DNA of 32,758 bases, from contig JAMOLY010000160.1 in the NCBI GenBank assembly GCA_027068835.1, positions 1-32,758 on the forward strand, given 5' to 3'. Positions 1 through 8,954 of the stretch are shown piece after piece (the first letter of the stretch is position 1; every line of letters starts with the position of its first letter). The position numbers and the translations under genes were made by a program. This stretch comes from Thiomicrorhabdus sp. GTDB lineage: Bacteria; Pseudomonadota; Gammaproteobacteria; Thiomicrospirales; Thiomicrospiraceae. Below the pieces are notes generated by a model. That model had not been told where the DNA came from. It did not search any database and was given only the letters and a program-made list of their open reading frames with translations.

Positions 1-10
1 GTTGGCCCTG

Positions 11-20
11 CCCCCCCCCC
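11..20. repeat. C10 homopolymer tract (G10 on minus strand)
   Basis: Ten consecutive C on the plus strand, 14 bases beyond the hflD stop codon. Read on the minus strand it is an A followed by G10, in the position where the ribosome-binding region of the next co-directional gene (purB would be expected from E. coli gene order) could lie. The window ends before a start codon can be seen. It belongs to the set of A-G(8-10) tracts in this window. Confidence 0.9.
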
Positions 21-34
21 TCTTTAATCTAACT

Positions 35-742
35 CTAATCCTGCTTAAACAAGCTGGTCACTTTATTATTAGACGTTTCTTTCTCATGATTGTCACTGCG
101 ATCATCATCACGGTCTATTTTAAAGCGCAACGCATCCGCCAAATATTTTTTACGTGACCAAATTAATCCCCAGCGTGAGCCTCCGACCTGATCCCACAAT
201 AGCGCAGAGCGAATGCCCGCTAAGAGCAATGCTCTTATTTTATTGGCAGTACGGTTGTTTTGCAGATGGCCGTGTTGTCCGTTAACAATAATACGTGGAT
301 TCACTTGGCTAATATTTTCAGAATAGGCACGCGCAATGGAGGCGATGACATTATCGTGCTCTTGACCAAAATGTTCTTGCTGACTTTTGGCAACTTCTAA
401 TACTTGCGATACTTTTTGCATGGGCTCGCCAAGTTTCATGAGCTTTTTTTCTAAAATCATTAAACTTAAAACATAACGTGTCATTTCAAGGTTTCGGCTT
501 TGTGTGGCTTCTTCTGAATTCATTTGATTTAGCAAGCTGTTTACGCCCACTTGAATATTCTCAAGTTTGCCCCCGTAAACATCCAATGTTTTTTTGGGGT
601 TATCACAAAATAACGATTGAATACAGGTGTGGTAAGCCAATTCATCCGCTTTTCCTGTCGTGGCTAAATCATGCACCAGTTGTGCGGCTTGATAGATTCC
701 TATTAACGCTAAGCTGCGATCTTCTTGGGTATATTCTGTCAT
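35..742 (-). CDS. hflD: HflD, high-frequency-lysogenization family protein
   Basis: This 235-residue protein matches E. coli HflD (213 aa), a peripheral inner-membrane protein that in E. coli interacts with phage lambda CII; its core cellular role is not settled. Recognisable blocks are LTRYVLSLMILEKKL-like text near residue 85-100 and the conserved KIRALLLAGIRSALLWDQVG at about residue 165-185. The ORF track starts at a TTG at 826, but the N-terminus that fits the family is MTEYTQEDRSLALIGIYQ, whose ATG is at 742 with AAAGG about 10 bases upstream. It lies 49 bases after mnmA, as in E. coli. The C-terminus carries roughly 20 extra charged residues (DRDDDRSDNHEKE), likely a disordered tail. 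The frame is open upstream of the ATG as far as the mnmA G8 tract, which matters for the fusion finding. Confidence 0.93.
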   Translation of the reverse strand: MTEYTQEDRSLALIGIYQAAQLVHDLATTGKADELAYHTCIQSLFCDNPKKTLDVYGGKLENIQVGVNSLLNQMNSEEATQSRNLEMTRYVLSLMILEKKLMKLGEPMQKVSQVLEVAKSQQEHFGQEHDNVIASIARAYSENISQVNPRIIVNGQHGHLQNNRTANKIRALLLAGIRSALLWDQVGGSRWGLIWSRKKYLADALRFKIDRDDDRSDNHEKETSNNKVTSLFKQD

Positions 743-791
743 GTCTAAGAAACCTTTAAGAGTGTAATTTGTAACGATGATTGCATCTATT

Positions 792-1913
792 TTACAACAC
801 AATTTTACAGTGAAGGCGCTGGTCAATAATTCCCCCCCCTAGGCAGTGGTCACCGTCATAAAAGACGATGGACTGTCCCGGCGCGATCGCCCATTGATTT
901 TCATTAAATTGCACCAAAAGAGAGCCATTTTTTTCTTGTAAAATCTGACAAGGTTGTTCTTCTTGTCGATAACGTACCTTGGCTTTTAATGGTGTATGGA
1001 GGGGGGGGCAATTTCCTGAAACCCAGTCCAGTATATCGGCCACCAAGTAGCGATGCTGCAACAGCGGGTGTTGTTTGCCCTGTACCGCAATGAGTTCATT
1101 GGTGGCTAAATTTTTATCCGCCGCATACCAAGGATCATTGCCTGTACCGTGCCCACCGCCTACGCCCAACCCTTTGCGCTGCCCTAATGTGTGGTACATT
1201 AAGCCGTCGTGTTTACCAATGATATTTCCGTCGGGGTCAATAATGTTACCCGGTTGTGCAGGAATAAATTGCTGTAAAAAATCTTTAAACTTACGTTCAC
1301 CAATAAAGCAAATGCCTGTACTGTCTTTTTTATTGTGGGTAATTAACCCCGCTTGTTCGGCCATTTTTCGCACCAATGGTTTTTCAAGCTCGCCCACGGG
1401 AAACAGCGTTTTTTGCAGTTGATGTTGTTGCAATGTGTACAAAAAATAACTCTGGTCTTTATTGCTGTCCATCCCCTTTAAAAGGTGACAAGTTCCGTCC
1501 CTGTCTCGCTGAATGCGGGCGTAATGCCCCGTGGCAATGTAATCCGCTCCCAGCGCTAAGGCGTGTTGCAAAAAGGCTTTAAACTTCACCTCTTTATTGC
1601 ACAAAATATCGGGATTAGGGGTTCGGCCTGCTTTGTATTCGGCTAAAAAGTGTTCAAAGACATTATCCCAATATTCGCCTGAAAAATTTTCAATGTGTAC
1701 GGGAATATCCAAGGCTTCGGCCACGTTAAAAACATCTTTTAAATCGTCTGCCGCAGGGCAATAATCGTCGGTATCATCGCCCTCCCAATTTTTCATAAAC
1801 AGCCCTTCCACCTCATAACCTTGCTGTTTAAGGAGCAAAGCGGCTACGGAGGAATCTACACCGCCCGAAAGGCCAACAATGACTTTGGTGTTTGCGTTGT
1901 TTGTGTGACTCAT
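792..1913 (-). CDS. mnmA: tRNA-specific 2-thiouridylase MnmA
   Basis: MnmA uses ATP and sulfur relayed by the Tus/IscS system to make 2-thiouridine at the wobble position of tRNA-Lys, -Glu and -Gln. The 373 aa length is normal for the family. The PP-loop motif GLSGGVDSS is at residues 14-22. The two catalytic cysteines are seen in PDILCNKE (about residue 105) and STGICFIGE (about 200). The C-terminal barrel ends with [11 protein letters not shown], almost identical to the E. coli end, so the annotated frame is right to the last residues. The gene lies between rluE and hflD; E. coli has nudJ between rluE and mnmA, absent here. Two homopolymer tracts fall inside it: coding-strand C8 (Cys-Pro-Pro-Leu) about 70 residues from the end, and G8 encoding the terminal Gly-Gly-Gly. 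Confidence 0.97.
   Translation of the reverse strand: MSHTNNANTKVIVGLSGGVDSSVAALLLKQQGYEVEGLFMKNWEGDDTDDYCPAADDLKDVFNVAEALDIPVHIENFSGEYWDNVFEHFLAEYKAGRTPNPDILCNKEVKFKAFLQHALALGADYIATGHYARIQRDRDGTCHLLKGMDSNKDQSYFLYTLQQHQLQKTLFPVGELEKPLVRKMAEQAGLITHNKKDSTGICFIGERKFKDFLQQFIPAQPGNIIDPDGNIIGKHDGLMYHTLGQRKGLGVGGGHGTGNDPWYAADKNLATNELIAVQGKQHPLLQHRYLVADILDWVSGNCPPLHTPLKAKVRYRQEEQPCQILQEKNGSLLVQFNENQWAIAPGQSIVFYDGDHCLGGGIIDQRLHCKIVL
832..839. repeat. G8 tract (coding strand) near the 3' end of mnmA
   Basis: Eight C on the plus strand, i.e. A followed by G8 in the mnmA coding sense, encoding the conserved Gly-Gly-Gly of the CLGGGII terminus. Loss of one G would move the reading frame into that of hflD, which has no stop from here to the hflD ATG. 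Confidence 0.9.
1001..1008. repeat. C8 tract (coding strand) inside mnmA
   Basis: Eight G on the plus strand after an A; in the mnmA sense C8 encoding Cys-Pro-Pro-Leu. By hand translation, a one-base contraction reaches TAA within about eight codons and a one-base expansion reaches TAA after about 30 codons, so either would remove the C-terminal barrel. Confidence 0.9.
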
Positions 1914-1953
1914 AAAAAGGCTTACTCGAATAAAATAGGGGGTAATTGTGGCG

Positions 1954-2505
1954 TTATTTTAACAGCAATGATTGCCCAGGTTTTAACTCTTGTAACCCCC
2001 AGTCACCTATTTTGATTCGAACCAATCGCAATGTAGGAAAGCCCACCGCCGCAGTCATACGCCTTACCTGACGATTTTTACCTTCGGTAATGGTAAGTTC
2101 AATCCAATGAGTGGGAATGTTTTTTCGTTCTCGAATAGGGGGTGTTCGCTCCCACAACCATAGGGGGGGGGATATTTTTTTGGCTCGCGCGGGGCGGGTT
2201 AGCCCATCTTTAAGTTGCACTCCTTTTTGCAATCGTTGGATTGCCTCAGCCGTGATCTCTCCCTCCACTTGCGCTAAATAGGTTTTGGGCAGTTTATGTT
2301 TTGGATCGGCAATTTTATGTTGCAACTTGCCATCATCGGTTAACAGTAAAAGTCCTTCACTGTCACGGTCTAGCCGTCCTGCCGCATAAAAACCTTTGTG
2401 TTGAATGTAATCCGCCAAGGTTTCTCGTGTACTCGCCTGCGGGCTGGTGTCTGTAAACTGGCAGAGAACATTAAAAGGTTTGTTAAATAAGAGCAGGTTG
2501 CTCAT
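1954..2505 (-). CDS. rluE: 23S rRNA pseudouridine synthase RluE (U2457-type)
   Basis: RsuA/RluB/E/F-family pseudouridine synthase of 183 aa with no S4 domain, as in E. coli RluE. The catalytic loop [13 protein letters not shown] supplies the nucleophilic Asp. The blocks NPPIRERKxIPTxW-like (here [14 protein letters not shown]) and [21 protein letters not shown] are diagnostic for RluE rather than RluB or RluF. It modifies U2457 (E. coli numbering) in the peptidyl-transferase region. It is divergent from icd, as in E. coli, and 40 bases upstream of mnmA. A coding-strand C9 tract (Ser-Pro-Pro-Leu) is at about residue 112-116, so a length change would remove the conserved C-terminal block. Confidence 0.94.
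   Translation of the reverse strand: MSNLLLFNKPFNVLCQFTDTSPQASTRETLADYIQHKGFYAAGRLDRDSEGLLLLTDDGKLQHKIADPKHKLPKTYLAQVEGEITAEAIQRLQKGVQLKDGLTRPARAKKISPPLWLWERTPPIRERKNIPTHWIELTITEGKNRQVRRMTAAVGFPTLRLVRIKIGDWGLQELKPGQSLLLK
2163..2171. repeat. C9 tract (coding strand) inside rluE
   Basis: Nine G on the plus strand after an A; on the rluE coding strand C9 encoding Ser-Pro-Pro-Leu. A one-base change in either direction shifts the frame before the conserved KNRQVRRM block. Confidence 0.9.
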
Positions 2506-2543
2506 AGATTTATCTCTTTTATAAATATTTTTGAGTGCAGTGC

Positions 2544-2566
2544 GTTAAAATAGCCGATATTTTAAC
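2544..2566. promoter_or_regulatory. Perfect 9-bp inverted repeat between rluE and icd
   Basis: GTTAAAATA and TATTTTAAC form perfect 9-base arms around a 5-base centre (gccga). The repeat is 38 bases upstream of the rluE ATG and 54 bases upstream of the icd ATG, in the shared divergent control region. The arms are operator-like and also resemble AT-rich -10 elements on both strands. I see no convincing -35 partner. It could be an operator for a dimeric regulator, overlapping promoters, or chance in AT-rich DNA. Confidence 0.4.
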
Positions 2567-2611
2567 ATTTTTTGTAACTATTCAGCTTCTCTCTGAAGTT
2601 CGTTCGTTTAA

Positions 2612-4846
<2,235 letters not shown>

Positions 4847-4887
4847 AGCGTTTTGATTTGCAATTAGCTCTTTTTTGAGAGAGAGGG

Positions 4888-4930
4888 GGGGAGAAAAATT
4901 TGAAAAGATAACGTTCAAATTTTTCTCCCC
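4888..4930. terminator. Bidirectional terminator between icd and ppnP
   Basis: A 17-bp perfect stem (GGGGAGAAAAATTTGAA against TTCAAATTTTTCTCCCC) with a 9-base loop lies between the convergent icd and ppnP genes. The plus-strand side is followed by a T-rich TTCTTTCTT. On the minus strand the stem is followed by CTCTCTC then A-rich sequence, so termination is better supported for icd. The left arm begins in a G7 run with A before it. Confidence 0.75.
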
Positions 4931-4977
4931 TTCTTTCTTGAACCGAAATTCATAGAACAAAAAACTGTAGTGAAAAA

Positions 4978-5292
4978 TCAAGCAATATACGAACAGCAAT
5001 AATCGGCAATATTATTCACTTTAATGTTAAATTTAGCGTTTGCAGGTACATTAAAACTGGTGCCATTGGGAATGGCTTTCCATTCGGTTTCACCTGGCAA
5101 CAATACTTCAACATCCCCTGTTAGCATCTCCATGTTTTCTGCCTGATCGGTTCCAAATTCATAGTCACCTGGCATCATAATACCTAATGTTTTTTTAGTT
5201 CCATCGGCAAACAACACGGTACGGCTGGTGACTTTTCCATCAAAATAAACAGAGGCTTTTTTTACAATCGTTACATTTTCAAACTGAGACAT
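4978..5292 (-). CDS. ppnP: Pyrimidine/purine nucleoside phosphorylase PpnP (DUF1255)
   Basis: Small single-domain cupin of 104 aa that, by the E. coli family member, phosphorolyses several nucleosides to base and ribose-1-phosphate. Diagnostic text is [26 protein letters not shown] at the N-terminus (first 20 or so residues), [22 protein letters not shown] and FNVPANAKF. The ORF track extends to 5322, but the ATG at 5292 has AAGGA 6 bases upstream and the family N-terminus, so I use it; an adjacent in-frame ATG three bases upstream is possible. It follows gloA on the same strand with a 54-base gap and may be the last gene of an MFS-gloA-ppnP transcript. Convergent with icd. Confidence 0.92.
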   Translation of the reverse strand: MSQFENVTIVKKASVYFDGKVTSRTVLFADGTKKTLGIMMPGDYEFGTDQAENMEMLTGDVEVLLPGETEWKAIPNGTSFNVPANAKFNIKVNNIADYCCSYIA

Positions 5293-5346
5293 CATCGTTC
5301 CTTTTTTAAATTGACCTAACATTTTTGCCGAATTATAGCGTAAGTT

Positions 5347-5742
5347 TTATGAACGTACATGGTTTTCACCAATAAACTCAATTTGGTAGCCATCAGGGTC
5401 TTCGGCAAATGCAATAATCGTATTACCCGCATTCATGGGTCCCGCTTCTCGAATAATTTTACCCCCCCCTGCCTTAATGGCATCCGCCGTTGCATACACA
5501 TCGGGGACTTCAATCGCAATATGGCCATACCCTGTACCAAGCTCATACGACGCCACTCCCCAATTATAGGTCAGCTCCAAGACGGTATTTGATTCTTCGT
5601 CTCCGTACCCTAAAAATGCCAGTGTAAATTCTCCTTTAGGGTACTCTTTTTGGCGAATCAGTGTCATTCCCAACACTTGAGTATAGAATTGAATGGATTT
5701 TTCTAAATTACCCACTCGTAACATCGTATGTAATAAACGCAT
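5347..5742 (-). CDS. gloA: Lactoylglutathione lyase (glyoxalase I)
   Basis: Converts the hemithioacetal of methylglyoxal and glutathione to S-lactoylglutathione. At 131 aa it is close to E. coli GloA (135 aa), and all four metal ligands align by position: His5, Glu56, His74 and Glu122. The protein lacks the long insertions of Zn-type enzymes, which fits the Ni/Co-dependent bacterial class. An AAGGAG ribosome site sits 6-7 bases before the ATG. Residues 92-94 (Gly-Gly-Gly) are encoded by a G8 tract. By hand translation a ninth G gives an immediate TAA, and a seventh gives TGA after about ten codons; both lose Glu122 and so would inactivate the enzyme. Thirty bases separate it from the MFS gene upstream. 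Confidence 0.96.
   Translation of the reverse strand: MRLLHTMLRVGNLEKSIQFYTQVLGMTLIRQKEYPKGEFTLAFLGYGDEESNTVLELTYNWGVASYELGTGYGHIAIEVPDVYATADAIKAGGGKIIREAGPMNAGNTIIAFAEDPDGYQIEFIGENHVRS
5462..5469. repeat. G8 tract (coding strand) inside gloA
   Basis: Eight C on the plus strand followed by T; A-G8 in the gloA sense, encoding three glycines. Both one-base changes give early stops before the Glu122 metal ligand. Confidence 0.9.
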
Positions 5743-5772
5743 TATTTTCTCCTTATTTTTATTTAACCTAAT

Positions 5773-6912
5773 TTATTTAACCCAACGATATGCAATAACA
5801 AACGATACTGCAACCGCCAGCGCACTTAAACCATAACTTAACTCTGCGCCACCCAATGACCAAGCATATCCCGCCATTAACATTCCCAAAGCGCCACCCA
5901 ATCCATGACTGGATGCGGCAAAAATGGCTTGACCTTTACCGTGATGTTTGCCCTTAAAATAGTCGTCAATTAAATGTATCGCAGCGGCATGAAACAATCC
6001 AAAACTGGCGGCGTGTAATAACTGAGCCAACAACATCCACCCCAAATAATCGGCTAAATATGCATTCATGCCCCAACGTATAATGGTTAAAAACAGACTC
6101 AATAAAATTAAAAAACGGATGGAATAGGTTTTAAAAATCAAACTCATCCAGTAAAACACCGCCACTTCGGCAATGACTCCTAACGCCCAAAGCCAAGCAA
6201 TGGTCGTTTTTCCATACCCTAGCCCACTCAAATGAATGGTAAAAAAGGCATAATACACACCGTGCGACAACTGCATTAAAAAGCTCACCACCAACAAACT
6301 CAACACAGCAGGTTGCTGAACAATAAGCATAAAACCATCGGACAAATGCGGGAGGTGTGTGCGCTTTTTATCTTTCAGTAAAAAGGTACTAAGCCATACC
6401 ACAGCCAATAACAACAATAGATCAAACGGTAACCAAGCGATCGAAAAATGCTCAATTTGCCATCCTATCAACAACACTGAGGCGATAAAGCCAATGGAAC
6501 CCCACAGACGAATTTTACCATAACGGTGCTTTTCATCGCCTAAACAGCCAAATGTGTAAGATTCAAATTGTGGCAGCGAAGCATGCCAAAAAAAGCTAAA
6601 AAAGAGAAGGGTTAAAAACAGTCCCCAGAACGAGTCAAACCATAATAATCCTAAGCCAAAGAATAGTGCCAGTCCTGTCGCCAAGCGCACCCAACGCATC
6701 GACAAGCCCGAGCGATCCGCCAGCCACCCCCAAAGATTAGGCGCAATGACTTTGGTGGCAAGCAATATTGCCAAAAGTTGACCTATCTCAATGGCGCTTA
6801 ACCCAAGCGACTGAAAATACAAACCGATGTAAGGAAGCAACGCCCCCAAAACACTAAAATAGAGAAAGTAATGCAATGAAAGTCGTGGAAAAACAGATGG
6901 GCTGAGACTCAA
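5773..6912 (-). CDS. MFS transporter, HcaT/phenylpropionate-permease-like (MFS_1_like)
   Basis: A 379 aa protein with about twelve hydrophobic segments, and an N-terminal FPRLSLHYFLYFSVLGALLP followed by WGWLADRSG between segments 2 and 3 (the MFS loop). The overall pattern is that of the MFS_1_like/HcaT group; the substrate cannot be told from sequence. No ATG is available near the family N-terminus, so translation probably starts at the TTG at 6912. Instead of a normal Shine-Dalgarno, a G10 tract lies 6 bases upstream, immediately after a TAG in the same frame. It is downstream of aroC (49-base gap), a pairing I recall from other gammaproteobacteria, and upstream of gloA. Whether it exports an aromatic or shikimate-related compound is only a suggestion from context. 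Confidence 0.85.
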   Translation of the reverse strand: MSLSPSVFPRLSLHYFLYFSVLGALLPYIGLYFQSLGLSAIEIGQLLAILLATKVIAPNLWGWLADRSGLSMRWVRLATGLALFFGLGLLWFDSFWGLFLTLLFFSFFWHASLPQFESYTFGCLGDEKHRYGKIRLWGSIGFIASVLLIGWQIEHFSIAWLPFDLLLLLAVVWLSTFLLKDKKRTHLPHLSDGFMLIVQQPAVLSLLVVSFLMQLSHGVYYAFFTIHLSGLGYGKTTIAWLWALGVIAEVAVFYWMSLIFKTYSIRFLILLSLFLTIIRWGMNAYLADYLGWMLLAQLLHAASFGLFHAAAIHLIDDYFKGKHHGKGQAIFAASSHGLGGALGMLMAGYAWSLGGAELSYGLSALAVAVSFVIAYRWVK

Positions 6913-6918
6913 AAAATG

Positions 6919-6928
6919 CCCCCCCCCC
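6919..6928. repeat. G10 tract (minus strand) in the ribosome-binding position of the MFS gene
   Basis: Ten C on the plus strand followed by T; in the MFS gene sense TA-G10-CATTTT-TTG. It ends 6 bases before the TTG start. A run of G can pair with the CCUCC of 16S rRNA with one G-U pair, so it could serve as the Shine-Dalgarno. Confidence 0.9.
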
Positions 6929-6961
6929 TAAATTAGAATCACAAGAGCGCTGTGCAAAAGT

Positions 6962-8056
6962 TTATGACTGTGCTAAATCCATGATCGGAGCAACCACGTC
7001 ACCGTTTTGAGCACGGTTACGCATAAAGTGGTCCAATAAAACAATCGCCATTTTGGCCTCGGCAATCGGCGTGGCACGAATTCCCACACAAGGGTCGTGT
7101 CGGCCTTTGGTTACCATGTCCACCGCTTCGCCTTGCGTATTGATGCTTTTACCTGGAGTCATAATGCTTGAGGTTGGCTTAAGCGCAATGTGCGCCACAA
7201 TGTCTTGCCCTGTTGAAATCCCTCCTAAGATACCGCCTGCATGGTTGGATGTAAATCCTTCGGGTGTCATTTCATCACGATGTTCAGTGCCTTTTTGAGC
7301 AGCAACGGCAAAGCCATCGCCAATTTCTACGCCTTTCACTGCGTTAATGCTCATTAATGCATGGGCTAAATCGGCATCTAAACGATCAAACACTGGCTCA
7401 CCTAACCCAACGGGGACATTTTTAGCAATCACGGTGATTTTAGCGCCTACAGAATTTTTTTGCTTAAGCAGCTCATCCATATACACACGAATTTCTTCTT
7501 GCTTGGCTTTATCGGGGCAAAAGTAGACATTGTCGTTATCAAACGGCCAAGTCACATTCTCAACCTTAATCGGCCCTAATTGCGACAAGTAGCCTTTAAC
7601 TTCCATCCCTAAACGGTCTTTTAAATATTTTTTAGCAATGGCTCCTGCCGCCACACGCATCGCGGTTTCACGCGCGGATGAACGTCCTCCTCCTCGATAA
7701 TCCCTAAAACCATATTTTTGAGTGTAGGTGTAGTCGGCATGTGACGGACGAAATGTTTCGGCAACCTTGGAGTAATCTGCCGAACGTTGATCTTTATTAA
7801 AGATCAGTAACCCAATGGGGGTTCCCGTGGTTTTACCTTCAAACACACCTGATAAAATTTGCACCTCATCGTCTTCACGACGCGCGGTTGCATGTTTAGA
7901 CGTACCAGGTTTGCGGCGATCCAATTCAATTTGAATGTCTAACTCACTCAACTCCAAGCCTGGCGGACAACCGTCTACAATACAGCCTAGTGCGATTCCG
8001 TGACTTTCACCAAAGGTGGTGACTCTAAAATTTTGCCCTATTGTATTGCCCGACAT
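6962..8056 (-). CDS. aroC: Chorismate synthase
   Basis: Catalyses the last step of the shikimate pathway, EPSP to chorismate, with reduced FMN. The 364 aa length is typical. Signatures are [18 protein letters not shown] (residues 17-34), [38 protein letters not shown] and [13 protein letters not shown]. The ATG at 8056 is preceded by GAAGT about 6 bases upstream. It is divergent from the thioesterase gene (84 bases to the chosen ATG) and is the first gene of a probable minus-strand unit with the MFS gene, gloA and ppnP, although the gaps of 30-54 bases leave room for internal promoters. Confidence 0.98.
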   Translation of the reverse strand: MSGNTIGQNFRVTTFGESHGIALGCIVDGCPPGLELSELDIQIELDRRKPGTSKHATARREDDEVQILSGVFEGKTTGTPIGLLIFNKDQRSADYSKVAETFRPSHADYTYTQKYGFRDYRGGGRSSARETAMRVAAGAIAKKYLKDRLGMEVKGYLSQLGPIKVENVTWPFDNDNVYFCPDKAKQEEIRVYMDELLKQKNSVGAKITVIAKNVPVGLGEPVFDRLDADLAHALMSINAVKGVEIGDGFAVAAQKGTEHRDEMTPEGFTSNHAGGILGGISTGQDIVAHIALKPTSSIMTPGKSINTQGEAVDMVTKGRHDPCVGIRATPIAEAKMAIVLLDHFMRNRAQNGDVVAPIMDLAQS

Positions 8057-8079
8057 AATTCTACTTCTCTAAAATTGGT

Positions 8080-8085
8080 TATAAT
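8080..8085 (+). promoter_or_regulatory. Candidate -10 box (TATAAT) for the thioesterase gene
   Basis: A perfect TATAAT lies in the aroC/thioesterase divergent region, 55 bases upstream of the chosen ATG. No good -35 hexamer is at 16-18 bases, so this is a weak promoter call. Confidence 0.35.
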
Positions 8086-8140
8086 CCGAGCATTTTACCC
8101 TAATCCTCAGATAAAAATGCACCAAAACAAAGGAGAAGCG

Positions 8141-8611
8141 ATGCGCTGGCGACATCCAAACCCATTTATTTTACAACACACAGTGCTTGAAGAAGAGATT
8201 GACCATCTCAACCATGTTAATAATAAAGTTTATCTTGAATGGATGGAGCACATCGCTTGGCAACACAGCCTTTCGGTTGGGATTGATGCTGAAAAAATAA
8301 AATCCTTAGGAAAGGTAATGGTTATTGCTCGGCATGAAATGAACTTTCATGCGGGGTGTTTTTTGGATGAAACATTGCATATTGGCACTTGGGTTACTCG
8401 CCCTTTAAGCTCTAAAAAACGTGAACGTTTTTATCAAGTGATTCGTGAAGAAGATGGTAAAACGGTATTTACCGCAAAAACACTCTGGGTTTGCGTTAAC
8501 TTAAGCGACCATAAATCGACCGCTATTCCACAAGCCTTAATCACGCCTTATCAAACGCAGAATGATAAACGCTCTTCTCGCATTGAACCAAAGACGAATA
8601 CCAAATTTTAG
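8141..8611 (+). CDS. Acyl-CoA thioesterase, hot-dog fold (YbgC/FadM-like)
   Basis: A 156 aa single-domain hot-dog protein. The active-site region HLNHVNNKVYLEWMEHIAW (about residues 20-39) matches the HVNN..YLE.ME pattern of FadM/4HBT thioesterases, which hydrolyse acyl-CoA thioesters in the cytoplasm; the exact substrate is unknown. The ORF track opens at 8000, inside aroC, but the ATG at 8141 has AGGAGA 6 bases upstream and fits family length. An in-frame ATG at 8117 is a weaker alternative. The gene is followed at once by the tRNA-Arg terminator in the opposite direction. No partner gene nearby suggests a pathway. Confidence 0.85.
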   Translation: MRWRHPNPFILQHTVLEEEIDHLNHVNNKVYLEWMEHIAWQHSLSVGIDAEKIKSLGKVMVIARHEMNFHAGCFLDETLHIGTWVTRPLSSKKRERFYQVIREEDGKTVFTAKTLWVCVNLSDHKSTAIPQALITPYQTQNDKRSSRIEPKTNTKF

Positions 8612-8613
8612 GC

Positions 8614-8653
8614 AATAAAAAACCCCGCTCAATCCAAAGATTAAGCGAGGTTT
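8614..8653 (-). terminator. Rho-independent terminator of tRNA-Arg
   Basis: On the minus strand AAACCTCGCTTAATC and GATTGAGCGGGGTTT form a 15-base stem with two G-U pairs and a 4-base loop, followed by T-rich TTTATT. On the plus strand the same positions are C-A mismatches, so the structure is clearly oriented for the minus-strand tRNA, 7 bases after its CCA end. Confidence 0.85.
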
Positions 8654-8659
8654 AAAGTA

Positions 8660-8736
8660 TGGTGCGCCCGAAGGGAGTCGAACCCCTAACCGCTCGGTTC
8701 GTAGCCGAGTACTCTATCCAGTTGAGCTACGGGCGC
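8660..8736 (-). tRNA. tRNA-Arg (anticodon ACG)
   Basis: A complete 77-base cloverleaf: acceptor GCGCCCG/CGGGCGC, D arm GCTC..GAGT, anticodon stem CTCGG/CCGAG around CTACGAA (anticodon ACG), T loop TTCGACT, discriminator A and an encoded CCA. A34 would be edited to inosine by TadA, giving reading of CGU, CGC and CGA. It stands alone between plus-strand genes with its own promoter and terminator. Confidence 0.97.
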
Positions 8737-8751
8737 TTTGTTGTGTGGCGT

Positions 8752-8780
8752 ATTATATAGGCTTTACAAGTTAATATAAG
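8752..8780 (-). promoter_or_regulatory. Promoter of tRNA-Arg
   Basis: A perfect TATAAT on the minus strand (8757-8752) sits 15 bases upstream of the mature tRNA 5' end, with a weak CTTATA at the 17-base-spacer position. The placement and the following C-rich stretch fit a stable-RNA promoter. Confidence 0.55.
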
Positions 8781-8904
8781 ATTAATTTTCTCTTTTTTAA
8801 ACTGCTCTTCATCATTTTTTCTAAATTCCCCGAGTACGCTATAAAATCGTGCATTTTTATATCTCGATTTGACGTTTATATTTTCTCATTAACCTACCTG
8901 ATAC

Positions 8905-8913
8905 TGATAAAAT
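8905..8913 (+). promoter_or_regulatory. Extended -10 promoter candidate for the CnoX-like gene
   Basis: TGATAAAAT fits the extended -10 pattern TGnTAAAAT, 41 bases upstream of the chosen ATG. No good -35 is visible, as is usual for extended -10 promoters. A TTGACG lies further upstream at 8869 but is not correctly spaced. Confidence 0.4.
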
Positions 8914-8954
8914 GGCGTGTTCAAATAAAATTTTTGGTCAAAAGGACCCTTTTC

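Noticed and set aside
742-826. Extended hflD N-terminus in the ORF track (TTG at 826)
   Set aside because: The extension overlaps the mnmA end, does not match the family N-terminus, and the ATG at 742 has a better ribosome site. The open frame is used only for the fusion finding.
8869-8874. TTGACG as a -35 box for the CnoX-like gene
   Set aside because: The 17-base spacer leads to ACCTAC, not a -10; the extended -10 downstream is too far away.
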